Shown: positions 23,501 to 38,500 of the stretch, piece by piece
Layout: the number at the start of each line of letters is the position of its first letter
Position numbering within the stretch: the first letter of the stretch is position 1
Assembly: GCA_034231615.1 (NCBI GenBank)
Contig: CM067311.1
Location: 27,122,015 to 27,186,014 of the forward strand
Direction of reading: 5' to 3'
Source: Meghimatium bilineatum
Taxonomy: Eukaryota; Mollusca; Gastropoda; Stylommatophora; Philomycidae
DNA: 64,000 nt
The notes under the pieces: model-generated
What the model saw: the letters and a program-made list of their open reading frames with translations, nothing else
Database searches by the model: none
What the model was told of the DNA's origin: nothing
Translations under genes and position numbers: made by a program

Positions 23501-26500
23501 GTTACCTCCAAGACAAGCTAACATTCAACAAGCCAGATACGGTATTCCACGTCAAATTCGACCTCAGCATTCGTTTGTTGGTGTTAGACAACCACATCAT
23601 ATACAACGAATTCCACAGCAACAGCAACAAAGGTCTCTTATTCCTGGTCCATCCAGTGCTTCTAGTGTGTATCCAGGTAAAATTATAAGCACTACACCTA
23701 CCAGCCATCCTCAGCCTACTTTCACAGGTCAAGTTCAAGGTTCACGGCCTATTGTTCAGAATCAAACACAGGTATCCATGAACATAACTGGTCAAGCGTT
23801 GCGACCTCCACCCCCACAGAGAAATGACAATATTTTAGGTGTCAATAGGATGTCACAACAGCAACTTCAGCACAAAACATATTCAGATCCACACCATCAG
23901 GGTTCACCTCAATTTAACCAAGATAGAGAATACGAGGGAAGACATCCTCAAGAATATGAAGATGGGGGAATGTATTATGATGATGAAGAGGGCGATGAAG
24001 AAATGGATGAGATAGATGAAGAGGAAATGGAGTATTCAGGATTTCATGGCAACCTTGACTATGGCTATCCTTCGAGTGACAGTGATGAGCTATCTGAAGA
24101 GTGAGTAATAATTTCTTTATTGTATTCCTTTGTCTTTTGTTACAGTTCAGCAATGTAGTTGAGTTATTTATCAGCATCGTGTGTGTGACTTCTTCTTCTT
24201 CTTCTTTCGTTCACTTGAAACATGTCTATATCTGCAATTCTGTCTCCTTAATAAAACTCACTGTCTTTTGTAGTTCATACAGTGTCCCATAGAGCTTTGA
24301 TTCCAGTGTTGTTTCCTCTGGCCAATATGTCTGCCTCAGAGTTTCATGCTCAGAACACTCTTGAAGTATATGTTTGGCACTCTGTACTGCCTGTCCACAT
24401 GTACACATGGCAGTGTTGCCAATCTTGAACTTTGTATACATGTGACTGCGGAGTCGGTTGTGTCCTGTTCTGAGACGTAGAATTATAACTTGTTCTGATC
24501 TGTTCATAATGTGATAGTCATCTTGTGTTGGTGTTTGTGGCTTTCTTATTGACTTGATCATCTGTTTTTTCTGATGGTAGGTGATTGGTATATCTGGTTG
24601 ATCTTCGGCAGCACCTTCCTTAGCCAGTTGGTCTGCTTTTTCATTTCCTGGTATTCCACAGTGAGAGGGTATCCACTGCATGGTTACCCTATACTGGTAA
24701 GACAATTCGCTAAGTAGTTTTTTCAAGTCTGTTAGTTTTCCAGACTGGAGAGCTTGAAGCACTGACCTTGCATCTGTCAGGAATACCACAGGCTGTAGGT
24801 CAGAGTTGGAGTTCAGCAGTTTTTTAGCTGCTACAGTAATTGCCTGGATTTCTGCATCATAATTATTGCAGAATTTTCCTGTCGGTGTTCTGATTGTATC
24901 TCTAGGCTTGTGTGGATATTCTATATATACACCTGCACCTCCATTCCTCACAGCATTCTGTGCTGACCCATCTGTGTATACTCTGACCCATATATCTTGT
25001 GGATATTCCTCGTCCAGGAAACTGAGGGTGACTGTCCTCCGCTGCACACTGTTCTGTTCGTCCTCGCTTAGTATTCCTTTCACATGGGTCTGAATGTATA
25101 TTGGCATTCCATGCCTTTCACTCCATGGGGTTTGTTCTGGTACAGACCTTAAGGAGCTGTCAACTTCAGGTAGGTCTGTAAGTTGTCTACGGAGTCGTTT
25201 AGCTTGATGGATAAAGCTGCTTCTTTTCAGTCGCCCCATTGCTAGGTTTTGGAATCTTTCCTTCATTGGATGACTTGGCATACACTGAAACTTTTCCGCT
25301 TGAATTAGTACTTTTGTGTCTCTGCGTTCGCCAAGTGTTTGCATTCTTCCCATTTTCTGCATCTCTGCTATGGGTGTTGATTTCATTGCTCCCAACATTA
25401 TTCTAAGTGCCTGGTTTTGCACTTTATCTAGATCTTGTAATGTGGTGTTTGATGCAGGACACCACGCAGCTGAACCATATTCCAGGTGTGGTCTTATGCC
25501 TTGCTGGTAAACTTTACTGAGTATATTCCCACTGGCTCCCCATGTGGTTCCACTTAGTTTTCTCAGGATAGCTAACTTCCTCCTGGCTTTTGTTGTTGCT
25601 TTGTTTATGTGCTGCTTCCATGTCAGCTTATCATCAAAAGTAACTCCGAGGTATGTGGGTTGTTTGTCTTCTTTCAAGAGCTCTCCGTCTATCTTGATAT
25701 GACCGGCTTTTTGTTTTGGTGAGAGGGTAAAGAGTGTAGTGCTGCACTTATCTGTGTTAATGCTGACACACCATCTATTTGCCCATAAGGTTAGGGCATC
25801 GATAGCTCTTTGTATTTGTTTAGTGGCCACTGTCGCATGTTCTTCCGTGCACCAGATCACCAGGTCGTCAGCATACATTGCCACTTTGATCCCGTGTGGT
25901 AGTTCAGCAACTAGGTCATTGATGTAAACCAAGAAAAGTGTGGGTGACAGGACTCCTCCCTGGGGGACTCCATGACGCAGTAGGACTTTCTTGCTTTTGC
26001 GACCATCTAATTGTACCCTGGCTCTTCTATTATGCAGGTATGCTTTTACCCATTTGTACATTCTTGAGCTAACCCTGCAATTTCGCAATTTCTTTAGGAG
26101 TCCTTCTTTCCAGACCTTATCAAATGCTTTCCTAAGGTCTATCCATGCTGCTAGTACCAGTTTCTTATCTTGGAAGGCATCCTCAATCTCTTATCGTGTG
26201 TGTGACAACCAGGACCTGGACTTCTAATTCAGGGTGCAAAGAATAGGGCCAATGTCTTCTTTCTAGGCATGTTGTATGAGGTGACTAAGGAAAGTTAGGG
26301 ATGGGGGTTGTCACATGTAAAAAAGTCATTGTCACTGCAGGTCTTTCCCCGATTTCTTACTTTTGTCTTCTGTGAAATGGTCCCCATGGATGAAAGAGAG
26401 ATAAAGGCCAGTGAATATTGCATTTTTGTCTGTTTGTGGCAGACTTCTAGGCAGCAGGGAATTGCTAGGTGTGCCATCACTACTGATGGGTCAATAAACC

Positions 26501-29500
26501 TGGCAGAAGAATGATGAACTAGTTGGCCCAGATGTATATGTTTCATTCTTGTCAGGACGTGATGATCCTAGGATACTGCAGCACTGGAATACCTCCCTTA
26601 GAGGATGAAACATACACCCATAAACCCTAGGCATTTGAGTGTCACCTTGGTTACTTAATTGAGGAGGACCTATGCTTTTGTAGAACAGGCTATAGACTGT
26701 TGAGCTACCTGCTGACAGCTAAAGAGATTATTTCATTATAAATCAGCGTTGTAGCACAAGGTTTTTTCCTATAAGTACTTAAGAACCCCCAAACAAGTGG
26801 TTGATCATAAACCACTTTCAGTACATAAAGGTCAACTCTAAAATACAGTGCTGAAGTTGAATGAGTGAGACCGAAAGATGAAGCAGTGCATTTTGAAGCA
26901 CAACACAGCAGCACATTTTGCCCCCCAAATCGCATCCTGTTTTTTTTCCCCATTCGCTTAAAGTATCTATATCTGTAATTTTGTGTTCTCAGTTAAACTT
27001 CACACAGAAGTCCATAGAGTTTGATTTTAGTGTTGTTTCCATGGACCAGTATGTTTGTCTCAGAATCTCATATTTAGGATATTCCTGAAGTATATGATTT
27101 GTCCTGCATTCTGTTGTTCCTATCAACATGTAGACATTGCCTTGTTGTCAATCCTGAATTCTGTGCAAGTTGGCTGTGTCCTTTTCTGAGGTGTAGAATT
27201 GTAACTTGTTCTGATGTGCTCATAATTTGATAGTCATATTTTTTGTGTGCCTTTTTTATTGATTTCATTTGGGTTTTTTTAATGATGGTAGGTAAATGTT
27301 ACATCCTGTTGGTCCTCGGTACTCCCCCCTCCTTAGCCGGTTGACCTGCTCTCTCATATCCTGTAACTTCATTTCCTGAATACTGCTAATTAGGAGTAAG
27401 AAAGTATGCAAATACTATGCCTACAACAATAGATCTGTTAGAAATGAAAAGTCAAGAGTAAGATCGGTAGACAACATATAGGAATACTATCACAAGAACC
27501 CAACACCGGAACTAACAGTGGTTATTGGCTATGGATCAACATTGCACTCTGGCCAGATCCATTGGTGCCCACTCTCTTCTACTAGATAACGAAGGGTATG
27601 CATATTGATGGTTCTCATGGCTCGCAGGTTGACCACTCTTCTCATTCTGCAGTGCAGCGTCCAGTTCTACTTTGACATTAAATGTGGAACTAATTCCTCA
27701 AATCTCAGCCTTGATGTTTCATCAGTCTCTGTGTCTGTATCCAGCAGGTGCTCGTGAAGTAGTTACAGCACATCCCCTTATACATTGTTAATTTTCCATC
27801 AATTGGTGCCTTGGATTCAATCCTGTCTGATTTGAATTAATAAAAAATATAGCCTATATGCAAATTAATATGTCAGTTTAATAAATAGTTACCTACATTT
27901 AGCTTTACTTAGCACCCCTCTAAAAGGTCATGTCATTGTAATGCTGGTGTTAATAGGGACAGCTCCAAAGTGGGATATCTTTTCCTGTCTCACTAACACA
28001 TTAGTTTTTTTTCTTGTAACAAAGGCAACTGTTTGCTGGAACTTCAGGTTTAAATTACTAATTAGATGTTAGTTAATGATTAACAGATTACATCCAAGAT
28101 GAAAATAGATCAAAGTAAGAAGAAACCATCAAGTGATAGATCTGTCAGAATGCATCACCAGGGCAAAGAACTGAGGGTGTTTGGGATCTATTGTAGACAA
28201 CCTTTAATGCCGAGACAGTAGTGATCTAATTTTAAAGTAATGTGTAAACATGCTGTCAGATTTAATACTAATGAACTCTATATTGCATATCGTGCTTTAT
28301 AAAGGGGAAAATTACATGATGTTCTGTAGTATGACCAGCATCATTTTAAAGTGACAGTTTGCATTATAAATGTACTGTAGGCTGTAAACATGGTTGTAGT
28401 TTTTTAAAACAGCTTGTTGCACCTTCTATTGAGTGACCTGGGGACACAATAAAAATAATATAAATTGTAAAAAATTATTCATTTAATAGAGAGATAATGG
28501 ATGAATTTACTTTTTCTGTTTATGTAATTTCTGTCAATTGTAAGAAAGTTTGTTTATCAATTTGAACAGAGAATCATCATTGCTTGAGGAGCTACGCTGT
28601 TGTGAAGATGATATAAGATATCAAGAAATTGTTGGTCGTCTTCAGGAAAAGGGGGTAGACCCAGAGGAAATTGAAGAAATGCTACACCACAGCAACTACC
28701 CTGATGAAATGTATCCCGATGAAAATTATAATGAAGATAACGAGGATGGTGGGGAAGGTGAAGCTGAGGGGACAGTGTCTTCTTCATCACAAGGTCAGAT
28801 GCCATATATGCGAAATCTATTGCGACCTCATTCTCAGGCATTTCCATCAGGTGGACCAAATCAGTCAAGAATGCATCCAATACCACCAGTTGGATATAAT
28901 CGGGTAGCAACTTCAGCTTCTGCCAGCATGCAAGGTCCGCAGATGAATCCAGTGCCTTCAGGTTTTCATCATCAAGGAATATCTCAGGGTATTTCTGCTA
29001 TATCTACAGATGGTATTTCTCACCAGGGAAAGACTTCTGCTAATCAAGGGTTACAGTTTCATTCACAGCAGAAAATTTCAGACAGTTGTCCATCAGCTTC
29101 TACTTCGACAGGTGTGCATGATGTAATGCAACAGCAGCAAGAACTAAAAGTTATGGGACATGGAAACCAACAGAAGAAAGTTTTTCAAGGCAGTACATTG
29201 GAAATAGGTCAGTCCACTACTCAGTCAAGTGGTTGGCAGCCACTTCAAGGTATAGATAAAACACAAAATCAGCTTAGACTAGGAGACTCAAGGCAGCCGG
29301 CACCAAAAGCCATTCCACAGCCTGGGCACTCTCCAGGTCTTCAAACTTTGAGACCCACCTCAATAAACAAATCACCTCAACTACAAAGTCAAATTGGAGC
29401 TGCCAGACCACAAGGTGGTATTCAAACCCTTTCAGGTTTGGTACGACCTGCACAAAATTTGACAATTACTGGTAGCAACCAGGTTTGTTTACCTGGACCG

Positions 29501-32500
29501 GTGAGTCAAAATCGATCATCGATTGTCAGACAAGCGACACCAGCACAACCTTTAGTTCTTAGTTCAGCACCTGTTAATCAGCAAAGTGGATTTGTAGGAG
29601 CGTCTTCCCAAGCAGCACCTCAAGTTGTGAAAAATGCCAGTCCACGAATCCCTTTTCCAGTGAATCAGAAACCCCTTGAACAGCAAGGCATTCCTGAAAC
29701 ATCAGTGCTGGCTATTAGCCAGCCACAAGGTGTTAACAGGCCTGTCACACCAGTTACTCAAAGCAACCATGTGCAACAGAGTATGATTCAGGCTCCTAGA
29801 TTAAAAGCAGCTTTAGATAGAGAGACTGCTCCTAGTGAAGCTAGCCTTGCAAGGCTTAATGTCATGTACATGCAGCAGATTCTAGATAAAGAAATAATGG
29901 CAAAGAAAGGGCCTGCTCAGGGATCATTTCCTAGTCCACAAAATCCAAATACTCAGGTTTTAAACTCCCAGAACAGATTACCTTTACTTCAGAATATCAA
30001 CCAGATTCCTATTGGAAATTCAGGTCCAGCAATTAATCCTCAGAAGCAACAGAATCAAATTTTGTCTCCTTATCAACCCACACATCAACTTCCTCCCCGT
30101 CAGCCAATCCCTGCCATTGTGAACCCAAACTCCAGCACAAATCAGACTTTATCAGGTGGTAGACCAATTTGTAGTGTTGTACCATTCACATCACAGAAAG
30201 GTGGCCATATTATTTCAACAAATATGCCACGGCAGAGCCCTCCTCAGCAAAGTACAAATCTTTTAAGACCTCGACATCCTGCTCCATTATCCCCTCAGAA
30301 TATTGGTAACACTACTCAACAAATTGGTAACACTACTCAACAAATTGGTAACACTACTCAGCAAATTACTATCACCACACAGCAAATTGGTAACACTACA
30401 CAGCAAATTGGTAACACCACACAGCAAATTGGTAACACCACTCAGCAAATTGGTAACACCACACAGCAAATTGGTAACACCACTCAGCAAATTTGTATCA
30501 CTCCACAACACTCACCAGCGATATTAGCAAGTAAAATGAACGTGCCATCAACAACTCACAGTCCATTGCCGTCTGGTAGTCCTACCACAGCAGTTAATAG
30601 AAGTCTTACACAAGGAAATAATATACCCCATCCCTCTAATCAGACTATCCCTCAGCAATCAGTATCTGACCATGTCCTGCAACAGCATCCCCAGACTCCA
30701 AGCATCAAGTAAGTTGTGTAAACTTCTATTTTCATTGATAAACTAACCTATTAATTTGTATTTTATAAAGTAATAAGAAAAACTTATTGTTTCACAATTT
30801 CATATTTTTCATAGACCTTGAATATTCTGTAACAATGTTTAGCTCTCAGAACTGAAATTATTGCACTTTAGACAGGCACATAAGTGCTCAGTTCCTTATA
30901 GCAAAGGGTATGCATTTGATGTCATGGTGATTAAGTCACAATTTGCTTTGTGCTCAAGAGATTGTTGTTTGCTGCATCTTGTTTAGAAATGGACTTTTTA
31001 TGGAACTCCCTGGGGATTATCGCTTGAAGGTACAGTTGACATGCTGTGAGTGGTACAGGACAGGCGGTGTTGAGAGGAATGTACAGCGTACATTTGGGGT
31101 GACCCAAGTACAATTAAGTCAACGCCCAAGATTGCGAGGTGTTCAGTAGGTCCATAAAGAAGACTACTTTCTGGAAGAATATGTCACATGATGATGATGA
31201 ATAGATAAAATCAGTAAGAAGTGAAGAATGAGAACTAGATATAAACATTTTTTTTTAAAACCATGATAATCAGCAAAATCTCAGAGCAAGTGCTAAACAT
31301 ACAAATACACAAGATAGACACTACAACAAGTTGAACATTGTCAATATTTCAGGCACATAATCACAAATGATGGTAGATGTGAAACAGAAGTTAAAGGAGA
31401 ATAGAAAGTGACATGAAAATATTGACATCTAAACAAATATAAACAAACTAAAAATGAGAATTATAAAATGCTACATCTATTCTATATTAATATATGGCTC
31501 AGAAACATGGACAATGAGCAAACAACTAGAAGACAGAAATGATGCCTTTGAGATGTAGATATATAGAAGAATAGGGAGAACTTCGTGGAATAAAAACCAA
31601 AGATGTTCTATAACACTGTATTAAAAAAGAACTACCGATATTAAAAGCAATAAAGATCAAACAAATAAGGTATTTTGAACATATTAAAAGACATGACACA
31701 TTGGTGAAGACATTACTTGAGGATAAAGTTGAGGGGAGGAAGGCAAGAGATACAAGTGGGAGAGAAACAGCACGAGATGAACGGGTTACGTCTTGCAGAG
31801 ACGTCAAGGTTGGTGGTCTACTTCAGCCAGCCTTTTTTTGCGAAGATGGCTCTTGATGATTATGTTTATACTAAAATTCCATGCTGAATAGCACAATGTA
31901 GTCAAAATGGAATGCCTTGTGTCATAGTTTACAGCTTGGCTGCAATATCTGCATCTTTCTGATACATCCAGGTTCATTATGATTTCTGAGTTACTTTAAT
32001 CCTCTACGGGATGGGACATCCAACCTAATTCTCTCACCTCTTATGGCATCTATGGCTGGTTACAGTGTTGTCTTATTCTGTGCTTTTCTTTCAGATACTG
32101 TAACACGCAGACATCTTGACGATTGGCTTCTGTCTCTAGCAGTGAACAAAAAAAAGTCTAAAATAGTGGTTCTATCAGACCTTATATTACACAACAGTAA
32201 ACTCTGAGTAGATCATGTGCAAATATAGTGAGGCTTTCCTCTTGTTGAAGCTGCACAGCATTTTTTCTGTACAATTATGTTTCTATTTATAGTGCAATAT
32301 TTAGATAATCCTGCATTCCCATTATTCTGAGGGAACCAGATGAACTCCAGCCTTGATCATGGTCCCAGCTACCAAGGTGTAGATGATGACTGGCTATGAA
32401 CAGGTAGCACATGGGGCGTTTTCACATTTTTTCAAATTGACCAATAATAGAATAAAAAAATAATCAAAAGTAAATGTCATTGCCAGTGACACTGGAAAAT

Positions 32501-35500
32501 TGCACATTTGTATAATTTGGACATTTAATTATCCAAACCTGGTCTAGGCCTGGGTTGCTATGGATATAACTGAAAGAAAAGGATGTTGATGGTGGTGGGG
32601 GGCTGAATCTCATGACTTTTAACACTGCATGTTGTGGAAAAGTAGAAAAGCCACAATGCCCCTAGATTTTACCTCAGCTGAGTAGGAGACTTCTTCTCAT
32701 AGCATTGCTATGCACCTCTAAGAGTTAGTATTCCGGGTATGTTAGTCTTCTATATGTAAATAAAGTTCTGGAGAAATAACCCATTGCACATAGGAAGTAA
32801 GAACTAATTGCTCATAATTCTGGGAGATTAAAACAACAATAGTGTTTCAATAATCCGATACACATTTTTATATCTGGTTTGAATTTATGATCTCTTGATT
32901 CTATGTCAGGTCTGAGACATTTAGTCTAGATCATCTATCAGAAGATAAGTGCATCATCACTGGCAAAGGGAAGCAACAAGGCTTGACAGTCAACATGGTG
33001 TATCAAATAAGATCACCTAAAGACAATTCTCTTGTTCTAGCGTTGTGGAATGGAGAACGTTTTGAAGACTTGAAGCAGACAGACATAAAAGGTAGATTAA
33101 TTTTTTATCATGTAATTTTTGTTTGTTAAGAATAGATTAACATTTCAACTTTATCTGACATAATTTTTTTTAATGGGTGTCGTTGTTGCCAAGGCAGAAT
33201 GTTTTAAGACAAAAATACACTGCTATTACACAGATTTTTATGTATCAACATAAACTTAAAGGAGTATGAAGTTTATTATTTTCTTTAGTTATGCCCCATA
33301 GATTCTTAGTCTTTGCAGCAGATATTGTTGTGCATGCTAATGTTTCTGTGACACCCTGATTGAACATGCTCCTGATTATGTCCCACACGCATTCAGTTCT
33401 ACACACTTATTACTGAATTTCCTCTATCAGTTGCAGTTTCTACATCCAGCAGGTGCTCATGAAGATACGAAGTAGCTTCAAAATGTTCCCTGAATAGTCG
33501 AAAAGTGTTTGAATGAAACATGTTGTTATGGAGATTATATGTTTAGAAGTTGGTTAAGACCTCGATGAAAGGACATGGCAGAGGTGACCTTCACTTATAC
33601 TCTCGAACAGAAGATAGAGATGTTTGTGTATTGTGCTAGTAGCATCATCAGAGTTGAAAATGTCCTTCATTGAACAATGTACAAATGTAAATTCTTGGTT
33701 TTTGCTTGAGAAGTCATCCTCAGACACTAACATTGATTAACAGGGTATTATCTACCATGATTTCATTCCTACAGGTTGAACAGTTAACAAATGTGTGCTA
33801 TCCTCAATCATTTAAGATATGCAATCAGAAGAAAACAAATTGTTGGATTATGCTGCATGACAATGCTCCAGCACATTGATCCCTACTGTAAAACAGTACT
33901 TCACAAATGTGGTTACCTTGGAACAGCATCAATATTCTCCTGATCTTGCACTGGCTGATTTTTTTCTCATTGCCTCGATAAATCGGCACTGAAAGGACCC
34001 CAATTCAATGATGCATATGATGTCACCAATGTGACAAAACAGCTGAGAGAGGTATCAAAGAATTGGTTCCACGAGTATTTCTAGCAGCTGTATACACTTT
34101 GGCAAAAGTATGTATTTGCCAAAAGGAACTGCTTTGAAGGAAATGTAGTGTAGATAATTCTATTGTTACTTATTTCTATATAATCCAGTAATTCCTGGAT
34201 CTTTTTAAAGCTACCTCGTAGTTCCTATACATCCTTCTTCACCATCACTGCTACCATTATTATCTGTTTCTTCCAGCTAGCCCAATACTTTGGAGACCAG
34301 CATGTGCCTAGCTCAATTGTTCACTGATATTATCTTTCCAGCTAATTTCTATTTTATACCACAAAATTATGACAACCTCAATGGTAAAGTTATGGGGCAG
34401 CAAGCTAGATATAAACAGAGATATAAGTAGGATAAAAACATCATGATAAAAACATCATGATGAGACAGAACATGTTGGAAATCTGTTGTAGCCAACCTTT
34501 GATGTTGAGACAGAACTTGATGATGCTCATCATTCCTGCTTCTCTACTCTCAATACAAGGAAAAAAATCTGGTACACGCATTGGCAAACTGTATGTGACA
34601 AATGACAACAGAATCTGATGTTTTGTTGAAGTTAAGCCATTCAACCAAAACGGGAAAGGAAACTGCTCTTACCAGTGCCCGATTTATGACAGACGGTTCT
34701 GACAGACCGGTCGTAACAGGATTTCTGCATTAACTGTACATGTACAACTGGTTTAATATTTGCAAAATATAGGTGTGGAAAATACCAAAGGAAACATTTT
34801 CCCCATCTTGGGAAAGATTTAATAAACAAAGACACAAAACATAAATTGCTGTATCTAGTCTGGGATACCAGTTGAAATAGTGCACACGGAGATGGCAGTG
34901 CTGCCGAAAGCTAGTCAGCACTGTAGTACGCCCGCTGGGTAATGTTTGTGCAGTTCAAAACACAAGTTCAAATTTTCAAACTCTGAAGAGCTCTCCAATC
35001 AGCAAGCTTTAGCAGCACTTGAGAAAGTCAATGGAGCTAGGGTTATTGAGTGTGGCCGTGTTATTTCTTAGAAATTGATGACACCTGCTAGCATCATGCT
35101 CCCTTTCCTTAGTTAACAACCACTGATGATTGCAGTCAATTCTGTTCAATTGATAATTGAGACAGAAATAAATCTGAAATCTAATACATGTATGTTGTCA
35201 TAAAGTCGAATACATTTATGGATAGTGATTGTTGTCATAAAGTCAAATACATGTATGGATAGTGATTGTTGTCATAAAGTCAAATGGTTGTACGTTGCAT
35301 AGGTCGTAAGTCGATTTCTCTCTGTAGTAGTGTTTTGAAGATTACACCTGTTCACCTCTGGACATTGACTATTGTTCATTGCACTCAAGCAAATCTATAA
35401 GTGTTCAGTACCTCTAGTAAATGTCAAAGAGCATGAAAAACTACAAGCTGAGGAAGTAAAAGGAAAGCCAAAGAGACTCAAAGAAAAAACTGTAGACTAC

Positions 35501-38500
35501 AACAATGAGTCTAAACAGCATATAAGAACTCCAAGAATAGCACCACATCAATACAGCTTAGATATCACTGGTAAAAAAACAGAATATTGATCTATTGACA
35601 ATTCTGCATTTGTATTGTGAGGCTGAAAACGAAGAAAATTATTTTAACACTCATCTACAATGTTTATTTAAAAAGACATTAAAACATTTTCAAAATGTAT
35701 ATTTGTTGAATGCAAATTTTTAAAAATATGTGATATATGTTTTTGTAATCTAAATTTATTAGCCCTTGGACAGTCAGCTCCGACTACTCAAAGTGGGTTA
35801 CTGCCAAATGAGAAATCAGGACCAGATGTCAAGAAAACACAGACTGCACAAGGGCCAGCCATGATAACTAGGTCAGTGTTTATTTCTTTATTCGTCATTT
35901 ACTTTCATAATATACCACATCAGTAACTTCTTCTGATTAGCAGGATGTAGTCCAGAAAATAGGATGCAGTTGTCATGATTTACAGCCACATTGAGATCAG
36001 ATCATTTCCACAGAGACTTAGTTCAGCCAACAGAGGTTGAAAACTAAAACTTTCCATTCCCTACTATGTGGCACCATGTGCTCATTCTTTGTACCCGTTA
36101 TTCTGTTCTATTCTAGAATTAAATAAAGGTTCTGCAGTGGGAACGAGAGATGTTATAGAAATTTATTATTTCAGATCTCCCATCTTCAAAACTCATATAG
36201 GGGGGGGGGGGGAACGGTGTCTAAGTCCCTTTAGGAAATCAAATTAGAACATGACTTTTAGTACTGGGAATTTAACCAAAATGCTGGCACCAAAAAAGTG
36301 GTCACCAGAAATCTGACAAAAACAAAGGAATTCACATACAAATGTGAACAAAAATGAAATAAATTGACGTATGACTTTGCACATTCTCTCTCTTTCCCAC
36401 CTCTTTTTTGTTGTTGCTGAAGTTATAGTTACTGAAGTTTTATATCACATAGAAAAGGCTTCAACTAACAATTGTAATAATCATGTTTATGTTTATTTTG
36501 TATATATATGAAGCTATGCTATACAGCATGTACATACATTACTAACATTATTTTCTCAGTGAGAAAGATAAAAAGGGAACATGCCCATCAACAGTGTTAG
36601 TTGGCAGCTCCAAATTCCAAGCAGAATTCATGCATACATTGACTGAAAAGCCTCATGAAGAAGTACAGAGGTAATGTTTTTAAGTTATTTTATTTTATGT
36701 GATTTTGTGAACCATCCTTACTCTGTGTTGGGATACTTCATTATTTGATATTTCATCATTTGATATTTAATTTTACATGTTAAATCATGTCAACTTGATG
36801 GTGATGGGGTTAGTGGATTCCTTTCTCACAAACACAACTCTGTTGAACTTGTAGTGTGAAAACTGATCATCCTCATTGTACTGGCGATATGATTGGATGT
36901 ATTAGCCTGTCTGTCAATACTGCATGTTTCCTGTTAGAGAGTTGATGGGAGGCAGCATGTTCTTGCTGCCGCAACATCGTGTACATGGGGAGCTCTTTTA
37001 AAAAAATGTTTCCTCAGACAGAAAAAAATAACTCATTAATAGGTGTTGAACCTATTAGATTAGGAATAGATAAAGCTGATAGACTGGATTCAAGGGTGCC
37101 CATCATATGACCTCTGAGTACGTGTAGAGTAGATGTACTTCATTCCTTCTATGAGCATCACTTTGATGTGGGTACAAGTAATGATGCTTTTGTTATAAGT
37201 TTTCATGAAATAGGAAGTGATTGTGCAGGGGTTGGAGGATCAGTATATAATATTAGTATGGCAGTATATTATATTATATTATATTATATTATATTATATT
37301 ATATTATATTATATTATATTATATTATATTATATTATATTATATTATATTATATTATTATATATAAAAACATAATTTGATCAGTGAAATGAGAATCCTGA
37401 CATAACAAAACTGTATCCCCAAATTTTCCAGATCTATAAATAAAAATAAAAACTTGTCTTGCTACTACCTAGCACTGCAAATTGGTTGCATCTCATTTAA
37501 AAAAAACAAAAACTTTACCTCTCTGGCATAGTAGTTAAGTAATTTGTCTTGTGATCATGAGGTTGGTGGTTTAAAACTGGCTCTGATGTCTTATTAACAA
37601 GTGCATTTTTTGTGTATACATAAGGAAACCCAATTTAGTCAATCCTTTTATGCCTTTTTAAACTGTTAGCTTCTTACTTTAAATTTCAATTCTTGTGATG
37701 TTTTCCAGTCTCATATTTTTCTGATTGTAATTATTGGTTTTGTTCTGTCATCATCATCAAGTGCCGTCTCCACAACGAAGGTTGGCTGCAATTTTAGTTT
37801 TGTAGTTTTGTGTTCGGTAGTTTAGTTTAAATAATTTGCCAGCTGAAGATCTTACAGGTGCTGGTTTCTTGTTAAAGTTGTTTGAAAGTGTAGTAAGAGT
37901 TTTAATGTTTACATTATTTGATGATCATACAGTGACTCTGCCCCAGAATCTCATCCATATCCTGGTCTCAACACAAGTATTGAATTTGGACAATCATCAA
38001 ACTGGCAACAAAAGTATGTCTTAGCTTTACTTGCTACCATTGATTTATCCATGTGTAATAGACTCATAGTTTACAGAGACATACTGCCAGAAACAACTTT
38101 TGCAAACACCCATAACAATTATTCATTTATTGTATCGAATGTCGAATGATAGGTCAATTTCAGATTACCTGCACTTTTTTAAGAATGGCATTGAGTTTCC
38201 TAGAGTATAACTGCTCAGCAGCAATTGGATATTGATAGAAATAAGAGAGATACATAATGTGTTATTAATTTATGTGGGGTATTTTAATGAAAGAATGGCA
38301 CTGTGAAAGCTCTAGAATAGATTTGTGTGCTAAGTGATTGATATTCAAGCATTTAACATAGTTCTTTTATAGATGTTTGTGCGCTATCTGAGAAAATACT
38401 TTGACAGTTTTATAGCATATTCTCAAATGCTGTTTTACAGATTATACTTTGACAATGATATATACATCAAATCTTTGCAGTTGTTATAAGTGCTTTAAGC

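Noticed and set aside
30287-30511. Repeat ORFs in two other frames over the 21-bp array
   Set aside because: A 21-bp periodic repeat is open in several frames by construction; only the frame joined to exon 3 is supported.
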